The notes beneath the pieces were generated by a model. It was not told the origin of the DNA. It saw only the letters and a list, made by a program, of their open reading frames with translations, and made no database searches. A stretch of DNA of 5,771 nt from an uncultured Paraglaciecola sp. (GTDB taxonomy: Bacteria > Pseudomonadota > Gammaproteobacteria > Enterobacterales > Alteromonadaceae): contig CAJQKX010000284.1 of NCBI GenBank assembly GCA_905479025.1, positions 1 through 5,771 on the forward strand, written 5' to 3'. Position 1 is the stretch's first letter. Every line of letters starts with the position of its first letter. Shown here in pieces: positions 1 to 5,397 of the stretch. The position numbers were made by a program, and so were the translations under genes.

Positions 1-853
1 CAAATTCCTCCAGCATGATCGGACCCGTCGTCACCCCCTGGGCTATTTCAATTGCAGCAATCAATTGCTGCTCGTTTTCAATCCCTGCTGTAATCCCTCG
101 CCCCCCTCCCTGATCCAATGGTTTGACGACACAAGGATATCCAGATGGCGGTAGTATGTTCTCAATTTCTCTCCGAGAGTTGAGTAGCGTATGTTTTGGT
201 GTTGGCAATCCAAGTGCCCCAAATGCCGACTTGCTGATAGATTTATTACCTGCAAGAATTCCCCCGATGAGGCCATCCGACGAAGACATAGATTCAAAGA
301 ATTGGCGTGATCGTAAGCCCCACCCGAATTGCCAATACCGGGATTTATTGATGAAAGATAACGCTGGAATGTCCCTGTGCCGGGCAGCTGTAAGAAGAAT
401 TCTTGCCTGATAATCGGGATGATGGTGTCTGCATTGAACCCAGATTTTTCTGAGAGCAGTTTCAAATTTCTTCCGGTCTATGCCAACCGCTAGTTGTGAT
501 AAACCAAAACGTACCACTTCAAGAGATATATCGGGCTTATGGAATCCAACCCAGAATACGAGGTTTTCACGCACTTGCCTCGCCCCGCAACTATGCAGAT
601 AGCCTCGCTTGAAGTTGAGTACATCCAAAGCCCATTTTGCGATACATGAAGCCTTTCCAAGAGCGTTTTTCTGTTCTAGTTCATTTTGCGAGGCCCCGAA
701 AATCTGTTTTGAAAGCGCTGTAAATTCGAGCAGATTTTCTGCTTCTATCAGCTTGTCAAAAGGCTCCGCATCAACCGTAAACAGAATAATTTTTTCCTTG
801 GAATACAGACTGGGGCCGTAAAATATGCTGGTCGATAGTCTTAGAGGTACCAT
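1..853 (-). CDS. ATP-grasp ligase, cyanophycin synthetase-like, N-terminal 284 residues (runs off left edge)
   Basis: The minus strand is open without a stop from the ATG at 853 to base 1, giving 284 codons. Residues about 145-205 match the lead-in of cyanophycin synthetase-type ligases: a segment ending RHRDIPAL, then YWQFGWGLRSRQ (173-184), the counterpart of the 'qlGyG..q.ri' element, then GNKSISK (202-208) and LGLPTPKH. The ATP-grasp core follows: CVVKPLDQGGGRG (241-253), holding the nucleotide-binding lysine 244 and the glycine-rich loop, and IMLEEF (279-284) at the edge. Such enzymes form amide or peptide bonds through an acyl phosphate using ATP. The first 140 residues are not recognised. 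A stop 12 codons upstream with no alternative start between fixes the ATG at 853, though its SD is weak (only GAG in AACGAGAAATAAA). The rest of the ATP-grasp domain and any Mur-ligase-like half lie outside the window, so the substrate cannot be given. The family call is firm, the exact function is not. Confidence 0.85.
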   Translation of the reverse strand, partial: MVPLRLSTSIFYGPSLYSKEKIILFTVDAEPFDKLIEAENLLEFTALSKQIFGASQNELEQKNALGKASCIAKWALDVLNFKRGYLHSCGARQVRENLVFWVGFHKPDISLEVVRFGLSQLAVGIDRKKFETALRKIWVQCRHHHPDYQARILLTAARHRDIPALSFINKSRYWQFGWGLRSRQFFESMSSSDGLIGGILAGNKSISKSAFGALGLPTPKHTLLNSRREIENILPPSGYPCVVKPLDQGGGRGITAGIENEQQLIAAIEIAQGVTTGPIMLEEF

Positions 854-1332
854 TTTATTTCTCGTTAACCGAGCGCTGAAGAATTGCTAAAATCAAAACT
901 TCAGTTTTCTTAAAGTCAAAATATATGATGCCTCATATTTACCATATTGACATCTATTTTATATTCTTAAGGGAGTGAAGGCCGGTTATTTTTGGTCTAT
1001 TAATCAACTGTTTTTACATAATTCAGAATTTAGAACAAGCGCTTCCCGCTGTTTTGTAAACCAGCTCTGTATATTGCTTATGATGATAAACGGCTTTTAT
1101 TCAAACAGACTTATCTGAGGCGGTGTTAGATTCTCGTCGTTAATTACTTGCTTACCGCTTATAATTGGTACTTAACCGATTGAAAAGCTAATCCCCCCTG
1201 CGTCTGCAGGTCGCTCAATCTAGGATCAATCTTTTTTACTCACCTTCATAAATTCAAAATATTATTCACGTGCGTACAAAGCAATGTTATCTACATCCAT
1301 TGTAAAAAAGACCCGTGTTATGTTCTCATTAG

Positions 1333-1362
1333 AAGATTAATCATCATGGTAACTTTAATCTT
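1333..1362. repeat. Inverted repeat, 8-base arms
   Basis: AAGATTAA (1333-1340) and TTAATCTT (1355-1362) are perfect reverse complements around a 14-base loop. The element lies 120 bases upstream of the thioesterase start and next to a second stem-loop. It could be a regulator site or an RNA hairpin. The stem is AT-rich, so chance is possible. Confidence 0.35.
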
Positions 1363-1369
1363 GGACAAA

Positions 1370-1390
1370 AAAGGATTGTATTAATCCTTT
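1370..1390 (-). terminator. Possible minus-strand terminator hairpin
   Basis: AAAGGATT (1370-1377) and AATCCTTT (1383-1390) form an 8-base-pair stem with a 5-base loop. On the minus strand the second arm runs straight into further T's (six T's, complement of the A-run 1367-1372), the layout of an intrinsic terminator. No minus-strand gene ends here, so if it works it would stop antisense transcription from the thioesterase side. The stem has few G-C pairs. Confidence 0.3.
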
Positions 1391-1481
1391 CATATCAAAG
1401 CTAATCAATAGGATAATGATGTCATTGATATACAAGTATTAACGAGTCACTTTAAGCTTTATTTTTTTTGAGGGAATAAAT

Positions 1482-1952
1482 ATGAGTAAAAAAGCATTTC
1501 AAGATTGTTACCCTGACGAGCTAAGTCATTGCTATGGTTGTGGCAAACACAATCATCAAGGTCATCAATTAAAAAGTTATTGGCATGGTCAGCAGACTAT
1601 CGCTCATTTCACTCCCGAGTCTTTCCATACTGCTATCCCAGGTTTTGTTTATGGTGGTCTGATTGCTTCATTAATTGATTGTCATGGCACGGGTAGCGCT
1701 GCAGCAGTGGCCTTTCGTAATGAAGACAGAGCCATGGCAACTCTGCCAGCTATACGCTTTGTGACAGGCGCCTTGAATGTTAATTACCTAGCTCCCACCC
1801 CGCAAGGAGTTGAGTTAGAATTAATTGGTTTTTTTTCCGAGATCAAAGAACGTAAAATCATTGTTGATATTGTCGTTTCAGCCAATGGTGTTGTATGTGC
1901 CAAAGGTGCTGTCATTGCGGTGAAAATGCCTCAAAGTATGACAATAAGATAA
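1482..1952 (+). CDS. PaaI-family hotdog-fold thioesterase
   Basis: A 156-residue protein of the single hotdog-domain acyl-CoA thioesterase type (PaaI/THEM4-like), which hydrolyses acyl- or aryl-CoA to free acid and CoA in the cytoplasm. The N-terminal HCYGCGKHNHQGHQL (16-30) is the Cys-x-x-Cys-Gly segment common in this subgroup. The hotdog signature VYGGLIASLIDCHGTGSA (56-73) carries the Y-G-G variant of the HGG turn and Asp66 at the usual catalytic position. LNVNYLAPTP (98-107) is the typical central strand leading to 'yl.P.p'. The length is normal for the family and the ORF is intact. The start is supported by GAGGGA at 1470-1475, six bases before the ATG. It is monocistronic in appearance: the upstream gap is long and an inverted repeat overlaps its stop codon. 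The natural substrate cannot be told from sequence. Confidence 0.9.
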   Translation: MSKKAFQDCYPDELSHCYGCGKHNHQGHQLKSYWHGQQTIAHFTPESFHTAIPGFVYGGLIASLIDCHGTGSAAAVAFRNEDRAMATLPAIRFVTGALNVNYLAPTPQGVELELIGFFSEIKERKIIVDIVVSANGVVCAKGAVIAVKMPQSMTIR

Positions 1953-1994
1953 TCAATATTGTAAAACTGTTTATTGTCATAAGATATTGTTTTT
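1937..1994 (+). terminator. Inverted repeat over the thioesterase stop codon, possible terminator
   Basis: TATGACAATAA (1937-1947) and TTATTGTCATA (1971-1981) are perfect 11-base reverse complements with a 23-base loop that contains the stop codon of the thioesterase gene. A run of five T's (1990-1994) follows eight bases after the stem. Inside the loop and beyond, CAATAT (1954-1959) can pair with ATATTG (1984-1989) as an alternative fold that abuts the T-run directly. Both stems are AT-rich, so terminator strength is doubtful, but arms of this length so close together are unlikely by chance. Confidence 0.45.
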
Positions 1995-2157
1995 GTCGAA
2001 TATTTTTACAGGTCTTTGTGTATGTTTTAATTGTATTTGAGTAGCAGTCGATGTGAATGAGAGTTATGACATTACATTCCAAAACTGTTATCTAACGAGT
2101 CGTTTTTTAGTAACCCAATTATTATGATTTCAACCTATAACGCTGTCTTTGTGGGCA

Positions 2158-2177
2158 TTTTGCAGCCATATGCAAAA
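2158..2177 (+). repeat. Hairpin just upstream of a ribosome site
   Basis: TTTTGCA (2158-2164) and TGCAAAA (2171-2177) form a perfect 7-base-pair stem with a 6-base loop. It ends two bases before the AGGA (2180-2183) serving the methyltransferase remnant at 2191. It could be a regulator-binding site or a leader hairpin left from the once intact gene. Confidence 0.35.
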
Positions 2178-2190
2178 GTAGGAAGTAGCA

Positions 2191-2339
2191 ATGAGTAAAG
2201 ATCTTTTTGAACATAAAACGGATATGTATGATGGGATGGTCATCGCGTTTCAAATATCGAAAATATCGAAAATATGGTTAATGCTATAGTGGGAAGTGTC
2301 AGTCTTAATTCCAATCATAAAATGCATGTCATGCGTTTT
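2191..2339 (+). pseudogene. N-terminal remnant of a class I SAM-dependent methyltransferase
   Basis: ATG 2191 has a proper ribosome site (AGGA, 2180-2183) and opens with MSKDLFEHKTDMYD, a common N-terminus of class I methyltransferases (pattern 'LF..K...YD...RV.NV.NIA.AI'). The matching continuation is in another frame from about 2235: DGHRVSNIENIENMVNAI, then a segment ending in KMHVMRF at 2339. In intact relatives this run leads into 'DFGSGTG', the SAM-binding loop. Here Asp is replaced by Arg, and nothing methyltransferase-like follows. So the gene has a frameshift near 2230-2235 and has lost everything from motif I onward; read from 2191 it stops at 2287-2289 after 32 codons. A 9-base tandem repeat sits inside the remnant. 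The family assignment rests on a remembered pattern and would need a search; that it is broken is seen directly. Confidence 0.65.
2252..2278 (+). repeat. Nine-base tandem repeat (AAATATCGA, two copies plus a partial third)
   Basis: AAATATCGA occurs at 2252-2260 and 2261-2269, followed by the diverged AAATATGGT at 2270-2278. In the methyltransferase frame it encodes N-I-E, N-I-E, N-M-V. The unit is a multiple of three, so it adds residues without changing frame and does not explain the frameshift. Confidence 0.7.
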
Positions 2340-2352
2340 ATACATACCTTAA

Positions 2353-2361
2353 AAGGTGAGG
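2353..2361 (+). promoter_or_regulatory. Ribosome binding site that decides the DCC gene start
   Basis: AAGGTGAGG lies eight bases before ATG 2370, a strong SD match. The upstream in-frame ATG at 2274 is preceded only by A/T-rich repeat sequence with no SD match. Between the site and the ATG, GGGGACCCC (2360-2368) is a perfect short palindrome, but its centre is too tight for a stable hairpin. Confidence 0.6.
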
Positions 2362-2369
2362 GGACCCCG

Positions 2370-2777
2370 ATGCTCAGTGAAGAAATTTTACTTGTACATG
2401 ATGGTGAATGCCCTGCTTGCCACGCTTATTGCCAAGTAGTGAGGATCAAAGAATGTGAGGGTGATTTACGTATTGTGGATGCAAGGGAAAACAGCGAAGT
2501 GATGAATGAAATCAGCGCACAAGGTCTCGACATTGACCAAGGAATGGTTTTGAAGGTGGGTGGGCAGTTTTATTACGGCTCCGATGCGATACATAGGCTT
2601 GCTTTGATTAGCAGTCGTCGGGGAATATTTAATCGTATTAATTATTGTATATTTAAATCAAAAACCGTTTCAAACATTCTTTATCCGCCCCTCAGATTTT
2701 TTAGAAACCTGTTATTGAAAATGCTAGGGAAAACCAAAATCGATAATCTGAAGAAAAAAGAGGATGATACATGCTAA
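2370..2777 (+). CDS. DCC-family (DUF393) small protein with CxxC motif
   Basis: A 135-residue protein from ATG 2370. It opens with a beta-strand and VHDGECPAC (9-17), the defining DGxCPxC motif of the DCC/DUF393 family, often annotated as a thiol-disulfide oxidoreductase. The body keeps the family order: a 'rivDare' strand, then GMVLKVGGQFYYGSDAIHRL, equal to the usual 'dG..y.GsdAi..la' element, and a C-terminal helical part with YPPLRFFRNLLLKMLGK before a lysine-rich tail. No signal peptide is seen, so it is probably cytoplasmic; the redox role is inferred from the cysteine pair and family name rather than proven. The open frame extends 32 codons further upstream to ATG 2274, but those codons are methyltransferase debris and lack a ribosome site. 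It converges on the acyl-CoA ligase gene 116 bases downstream, with no clear terminator between them. Confidence 0.8.
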   Translation: MLSEEILLVHDGECPACHAYCQVVRIKECEGDLRIVDARENSEVMNEISAQGLDIDQGMVLKVGGQFYYGSDAIHRLALISSRRGIFNRINYCIFKSKTVSNILYPPLRFFRNLLLKMLGKTKIDNLKKKEDDTC

Positions 2778-2893
2778 CTATCTCATGAAACTTAACAGAC
2801 AGCATAACGGGTCACCCATAGTCAATTTATCACATGCTTTTATATATTTGATTGAATGACAATGGGGGGTTGCGTTATTCACTTAAAATAAAA

Positions 2894-4537
2894 TCACCGA
2901 AGTGCTTTTTTATCAATCTTACCGACTGCTGTTAGTGGTATCGTGTCAATAAAGTGAATATGTTTTGGCGTTTTAAAGGCAGCCATAGTTTCATGGCAAA
3001 AAGTTAATATTTTTTCTTTTACTGCGTGTTCATCAGCATCGATATGTTGGGCAGATAACTCAACATACAAATTGACTACATCGTTGCCCGGACGGGCTTT
3101 ATCTTCAGTGCCAATGATTGCGCAAGCTGCAATTTCAGGCATAGCGGAAAGCTTATCTTCTACTTCGACTGAAAACACTTTGAAACCGCCCACAATCAGC
3201 ATATCTTTGGCGCGATCACAAAGAAAAATATACCCTTCTTCGTCCATGTATCCTACATCGCCAGAAAACATCCAGCGCTCGCCATCAATCTCTCGCAGAG
3301 CTTTGGCCGACTCGTTAGGTAAATTTAAATAGCCTTTCATTACCTGGGGACCGGAACAAATAATCTCTCCTGGTTCGCCATAGGGCATGTCTTGTTCACC
3401 TGTTTCAACGTCGCGAATTCGTACCCTTGCATTAGGGACAGGAAAACCTATTGACCCAAGTTTATATCGCTTAGGTGGATTTGCAGTATAACAAGGCGCT
3501 GTTTCAGTCATGCCAAAAGCATCAGATATCTTATTGTCACCAATAATAGCTGCAAGCGCGTCGTAACTTCCGCGAGTGAGAGGGGCTGCGCCTGATACCG
3601 CTACTCTGAGTTTAGAAAAATCGAGGAATGAAAAGGCAGGATTAGCAACCATCATGTCATATAACGCTGGGACCCCAATGATAACGTTTGCAGGGTTCAT
3701 TTGAAGTTGCTCACAAATAAAATCTGTATCCCGTGGGTTGGGTACGAGGATCATCTTGCCACCATAAATTGCCGAGGCAATCGCATTGGCTAGCCCTGCA
3801 ATGTGAAACATTGGAAACGCGCTTAATAGCGTTTCTTGGCTTTCATTAAAAGGGTTCACTGCCATTGATTGCGCTGTGTTATGCATGACATTACGTTGCG
3901 ACAACATCGCACCTTTAGGCTTGCCTGTGGTGCCGCCGGTATATTGGATCATGAAGGTATCATTCCAATGGACATCAATTTGAGTATATTCAGTTGATGC
4001 CGATTGTGTAAGACTTAAATACCAGAACACCCCACAATTTTTAATGTCTGGGAGATCAAAATCTATCGGCGCTAGTAGGTCTGCCGCACCTGTTACAATT
4101 GTATATTTTAGGCAGTCTGGCGTTTCAGGCATGGCTGCGAAGACTGGTGCCAGTTCACTTAGCGTGATAACGACTTTAATGCCTGCGTCTTGAATTTGAT
4201 ATGCTACTTCTGGTGTGGCTAATAGCGGCGAAATGCCTGAACCGATTGCGCCTATCTTGCTGATTGCGGCTAACATTATTGGATATTGTGGAATATTAGG
4301 CAAGTGAATGCCAACAACATCGCCTTTATTAATCCCCAAGGTTATCAAAGCATTGGCTAAGCGATTGGCTTGTACATTGTACTCTGCATAGCTAATTCCG
4401 CGGGCTACATACCACATAGCCATCGCTTCTGGCTGAATACGGGCATGTTCCTCAATAAAACTACCAAAGGGCCTATCCTCAAACTCTGGAATGATAATCC
4501 CCAAAGATCCGTAGTGAGCTAACCATGGTAAATTCAT
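2894..4537 (-). CDS. AMP-forming acyl-CoA ligase (long/medium-chain fatty acid-CoA ligase type)
   Basis: A complete 547-residue member of the ANL adenylating family, which activates a carboxylic acid to acyl-AMP and transfers it to CoA. Core motifs are in order and intact: the P-loop YTGGTTGKPKGA (199-210); FPMFHIAGL (241-249), typical of fatty acyl-CoA ligases; the pocket/A5 motif DAFGMTET (339-346); SGDVG (425-429) with the ribose-binding Asp427; DRAKDMLIVGGFKVFSVEVE (441-460), the hinge and A8 region; and PLTAVGKIDKKAL (534-546) with the catalytic Lys540. The length is normal for FadD-like ligases. No signal peptide is seen; it should be cytoplasmic or loosely membrane-bound. The start is supported by AAAAGGAA about six bases before the ATG. 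It stands alone on its strand, facing the DCC gene tail to tail. The chain length of the substrate cannot be read from sequence; an aromatic or specialised acid remains possible. Confidence 0.93.
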   Translation of the reverse strand: MNLPWLAHYGSLGIIIPEFEDRPFGSFIEEHARIQPEAMAMWYVARGISYAEYNVQANRLANALITLGINKGDVVGIHLPNIPQYPIMLAAISKIGAIGSGISPLLATPEVAYQIQDAGIKVVITLSELAPVFAAMPETPDCLKYTIVTGAADLLAPIDFDLPDIKNCGVFWYLSLTQSASTEYTQIDVHWNDTFMIQYTGGTTGKPKGAMLSQRNVMHNTAQSMAVNPFNESQETLLSAFPMFHIAGLANAIASAIYGGKMILVPNPRDTDFICEQLQMNPANVIIGVPALYDMMVANPAFSFLDFSKLRVAVSGAAPLTRGSYDALAAIIGDNKISDAFGMTETAPCYTANPPKRYKLGSIGFPVPNARVRIRDVETGEQDMPYGEPGEIICSGPQVMKGYLNLPNESAKALREIDGERWMFSGDVGYMDEEGYIFLCDRAKDMLIVGGFKVFSVEVEDKLSAMPEIAACAIIGTEDKARPGNDVVNLYVELSAQHIDADEHAVKEKILTFCHETMAAFKTPKHIHFIDTIPLTAVGKIDKKALR

Positions 4538-4672
4538 TATGCGTTCCTTTTCTGTTTAATCATTAATAAAGACGACGCTAAATCACTAGACAGTCAATAT
4601 TTAAAAAACGATATATAAGGTTTCAATAAATTGTAAATGTAATGTGTCAGGTTATGTACAATGCGTCTAGTG

Positions 4673-4699
4673 CTTTCATTTCCCCAATGAAAGATTTTT
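4673..4699 (+). terminator. Terminator-like hairpin on the plus strand with no obvious gene before it
   Basis: CTTTCATT (4673-4680) and AATGAAAG (4686-4693) form a perfect 8-base-pair stem with loop TCCCC, followed at once by ATTTTT (4694-4699). The T-run makes it directional for plus-strand transcription, yet the gene to the left is on the minus strand. It may end a short untranslated RNA or protect the lipoprotein gene from read-through. On the other strand it would be a hairpin in the acyl-CoA ligase leader. Confidence 0.45.
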
Positions 4700-4885
4700 C
4701 ATAACGTGCATAAGTAACATTTAACCAACAAACTCTAGTCATGTGCACTTCAACCCATAGCGTTAAAACCACTTTACAATAAAGGATCACCAAGCCAGAC
4801 AATGTAAATATGTTCAAATAATTTTAAATATCTGATTATGTTTAGACGAGCCCCTGTATGCTTGATTGTTTTAAAATATATAAGG

Positions 4886-4901
4886 ATCAGATTTTTCTGA
4901 T
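4886..4901 (+). repeat. Hairpin/palindrome upstream of the lipoprotein gene
   Basis: ATCAGA (4886-4891) and TCTGAT (4896-4901) are perfect complements around TTTT, ending 16 bases before the ribosome site of the lipoprotein gene. It could be an operator or a leader hairpin. Nothing in sequence shows which. Confidence 0.35.
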
Positions 4902-4917
4902 ATTTACTTTGTGTTGT

Positions 4918-4923
4918 TAAGGA
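4918..4923 (+). promoter_or_regulatory. Ribosome binding site that decides the lipoprotein start
   Basis: TAAGGA ends five bases before ATG 4929. A GTG at 4911 is in the same frame, but using it would place this ribosome site inside the coding sequence and put six extra residues before the signal peptide. Confidence 0.65.
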
Positions 4924-4928
4924 TTTAT

Positions 4929-5165
4929 ATGCGTGATGTATTGTTAAGCAGTATTTTAGTGTTAGGTTTGAGTGCTTGTACACAACCAAGAACAGTGGTT
5001 GCAGAGCCATCTGAACTAAAACAAAACAATACTAAACAAGTTTTGAGTGAAAATTGTGAAGATGCTAAATATCAACTTGATAAAACGGTTGAAGAAGGTC
5101 AGTTATTTGATTTGGGAGATTTAAAACGCAACATTGAATTGTACTGCGTTTGGCTCAGGAATTAG
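4929..5165 (+). CDS. Small predicted lipoprotein
   Basis: A 78-residue protein with a classical lipoprotein signal: a short N-terminus MRD, a hydrophobic stretch VLLSSILVLG, and the lipobox LSAC with Cys17 as the lipidated residue. The mature part of about 60 residues is polar, with a low-complexity linker and then NCEDAKYQLDKTVEEGQLF and a segment ending IELYCVW; its two further cysteines could form a disulfide in the periplasm. Thr18 at position +2 does not suggest inner-membrane retention, so an outer-membrane location is likely if this is a didermal cell. I do not recognise the family. The gene ends in WLRN and a TAG, but the reading appears to continue in another frame to 5220, so the C-terminus may be frameshifted. 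The start is ATG 4929, chosen for its ribosome site. Confidence 0.7.
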   Translation: MRDVLLSSILVLGLSACTQPRTVVAEPSELKQNNTKQVLSENCEDAKYQLDKTVEEGQLFDLGDLKRNIELYCVWLRN

Positions 5166-5305
5166 TATTCCACACAACGAACTGGGTATCGTTAAAAAGG
5201 GGGGATGTATTATGTTTTAATTTGAGTAAGCCCGCGTTGAGTTGCAAGGTTATTAACACACAGAGCATCTTTTGCTGGGTATCACTACAACGCACTGAGA
5301 ATGCA

Positions 5306-5322
5306 GAGGTAAAAATAACCTC
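5306..5322 (+). terminator. Weak terminator-like hairpin after the lipoprotein gene
   Basis: GAGGT (5306-5310) and ACCTC (5318-5322) form a five-base-pair stem with a seven-base A-rich loop, followed after AAGGC by TTTTATTGTT. The T-tract is interrupted and displaced from the stem, so this is only a candidate for ending the lipoprotein transcript. Confidence 0.25.
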
Positions 5323-5397
5323 AAGGCTTTTATTGTTAATATCCTCAAATAATTCTAAATATTTGGTTAAATTACGTTGCTAGGGGACATTAGGTCT

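Larger units (their letters stand above)
854..1481. other. Long AT-rich intergenic region between divergent genes
   Basis: About 630 bases separate the ATP-grasp gene (minus) from the thioesterase gene (plus). Partial reading of several frames showed no convincing protein, no tRNA-like fold and no recognisable transposase remnant. It must hold both divergent promoters, but I cannot place a convincing -35/-10 pair for either gene. Small symmetric elements are present: AAAACT-tc-AGTTTT at 895-908, CCTGC-gtct-GCAGG at 1197-1210 nested inside GATTGA (1178-1183) and TCAATC (1215-1220), the pair of stem-loops at 1333-1390, and AATGA-tg-TCATT at 1416-1427. Confidence 0.6.
4538..4928. other. AT-rich divergent intergenic region
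   Basis: About 390 bases lie between the acyl-CoA ligase (minus) and the lipoprotein gene (plus). No coding sequence is convincing: the open frame on the minus strand from 5010 to 4774 overlaps the lipoprotein gene and reads as low-complexity AT-rich translation. Seen here are paired CACTAGAC (4584-4591) and GTCTAGTG (4665-4672) sites, a terminator-like hairpin at 4673-4699, and a small hairpin at 4886-4901. Promoters for both flanking genes must be here, but I cannot place them with confidence. Confidence 0.55.

Noticed and set aside
123..410. Open reading frame on the plus strand (95 codons), and a similar one at 609-821
   Set aside because: Both are antisense to the ATP-grasp gene and show no recognisable protein pattern.
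61..465. Open reading frame on the minus strand (134 codons)
   Set aside because: It overlaps the ATP-grasp gene in another frame; the ATP-grasp frame carries clear family motifs and is open over the whole 853 bases.
2089..2107. AACG-agt-CGTT followed by six T's as a terminator
   Set aside because: The stem is only four base pairs with a three-base loop, too weak to call.
2089..2110. Integron attC-like core (ATCTAAC followed by GAGTCGTT)
   Set aside because: The seven-base core fits the loose consensus, but no partner core with the expected imperfect palindrome was found nearby.
2274..2369. Upstream ATG as the start of the DCC protein
   Set aside because: No ribosome site before it, and the 32 extra residues match methyltransferase debris. 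ATG 2370 has a strong SD match.
3072..3332. Open reading frame on the plus strand (86 codons)
   Set aside because: It is antisense to the conserved C-terminal part of the acyl-CoA ligase and looks like a shadow.
4774..5010. Minus-strand open frame of 78 codons in the divergent intergenic region
   Set aside because: It overlaps the lipoprotein signal peptide region antisense and reads as low-complexity AT-rich translation without family pattern.
5176..5193. AACGA/TCGTT inverted repeat and repeated CTGGGTATC (5182-5190, 5275-5283)
   Set aside because: Five-base stem and a single nine-base direct repeat are short, with no element structure around them.
5150..5383. Plus-strand open frame of 77 codons after the lipoprotein gene
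   Set aside because: Starts with TTG inside the lipoprotein gene, has no ribosome site, and its translation shows no protein-like pattern; the more plausible continuation is in a different frame and ends at 5220.
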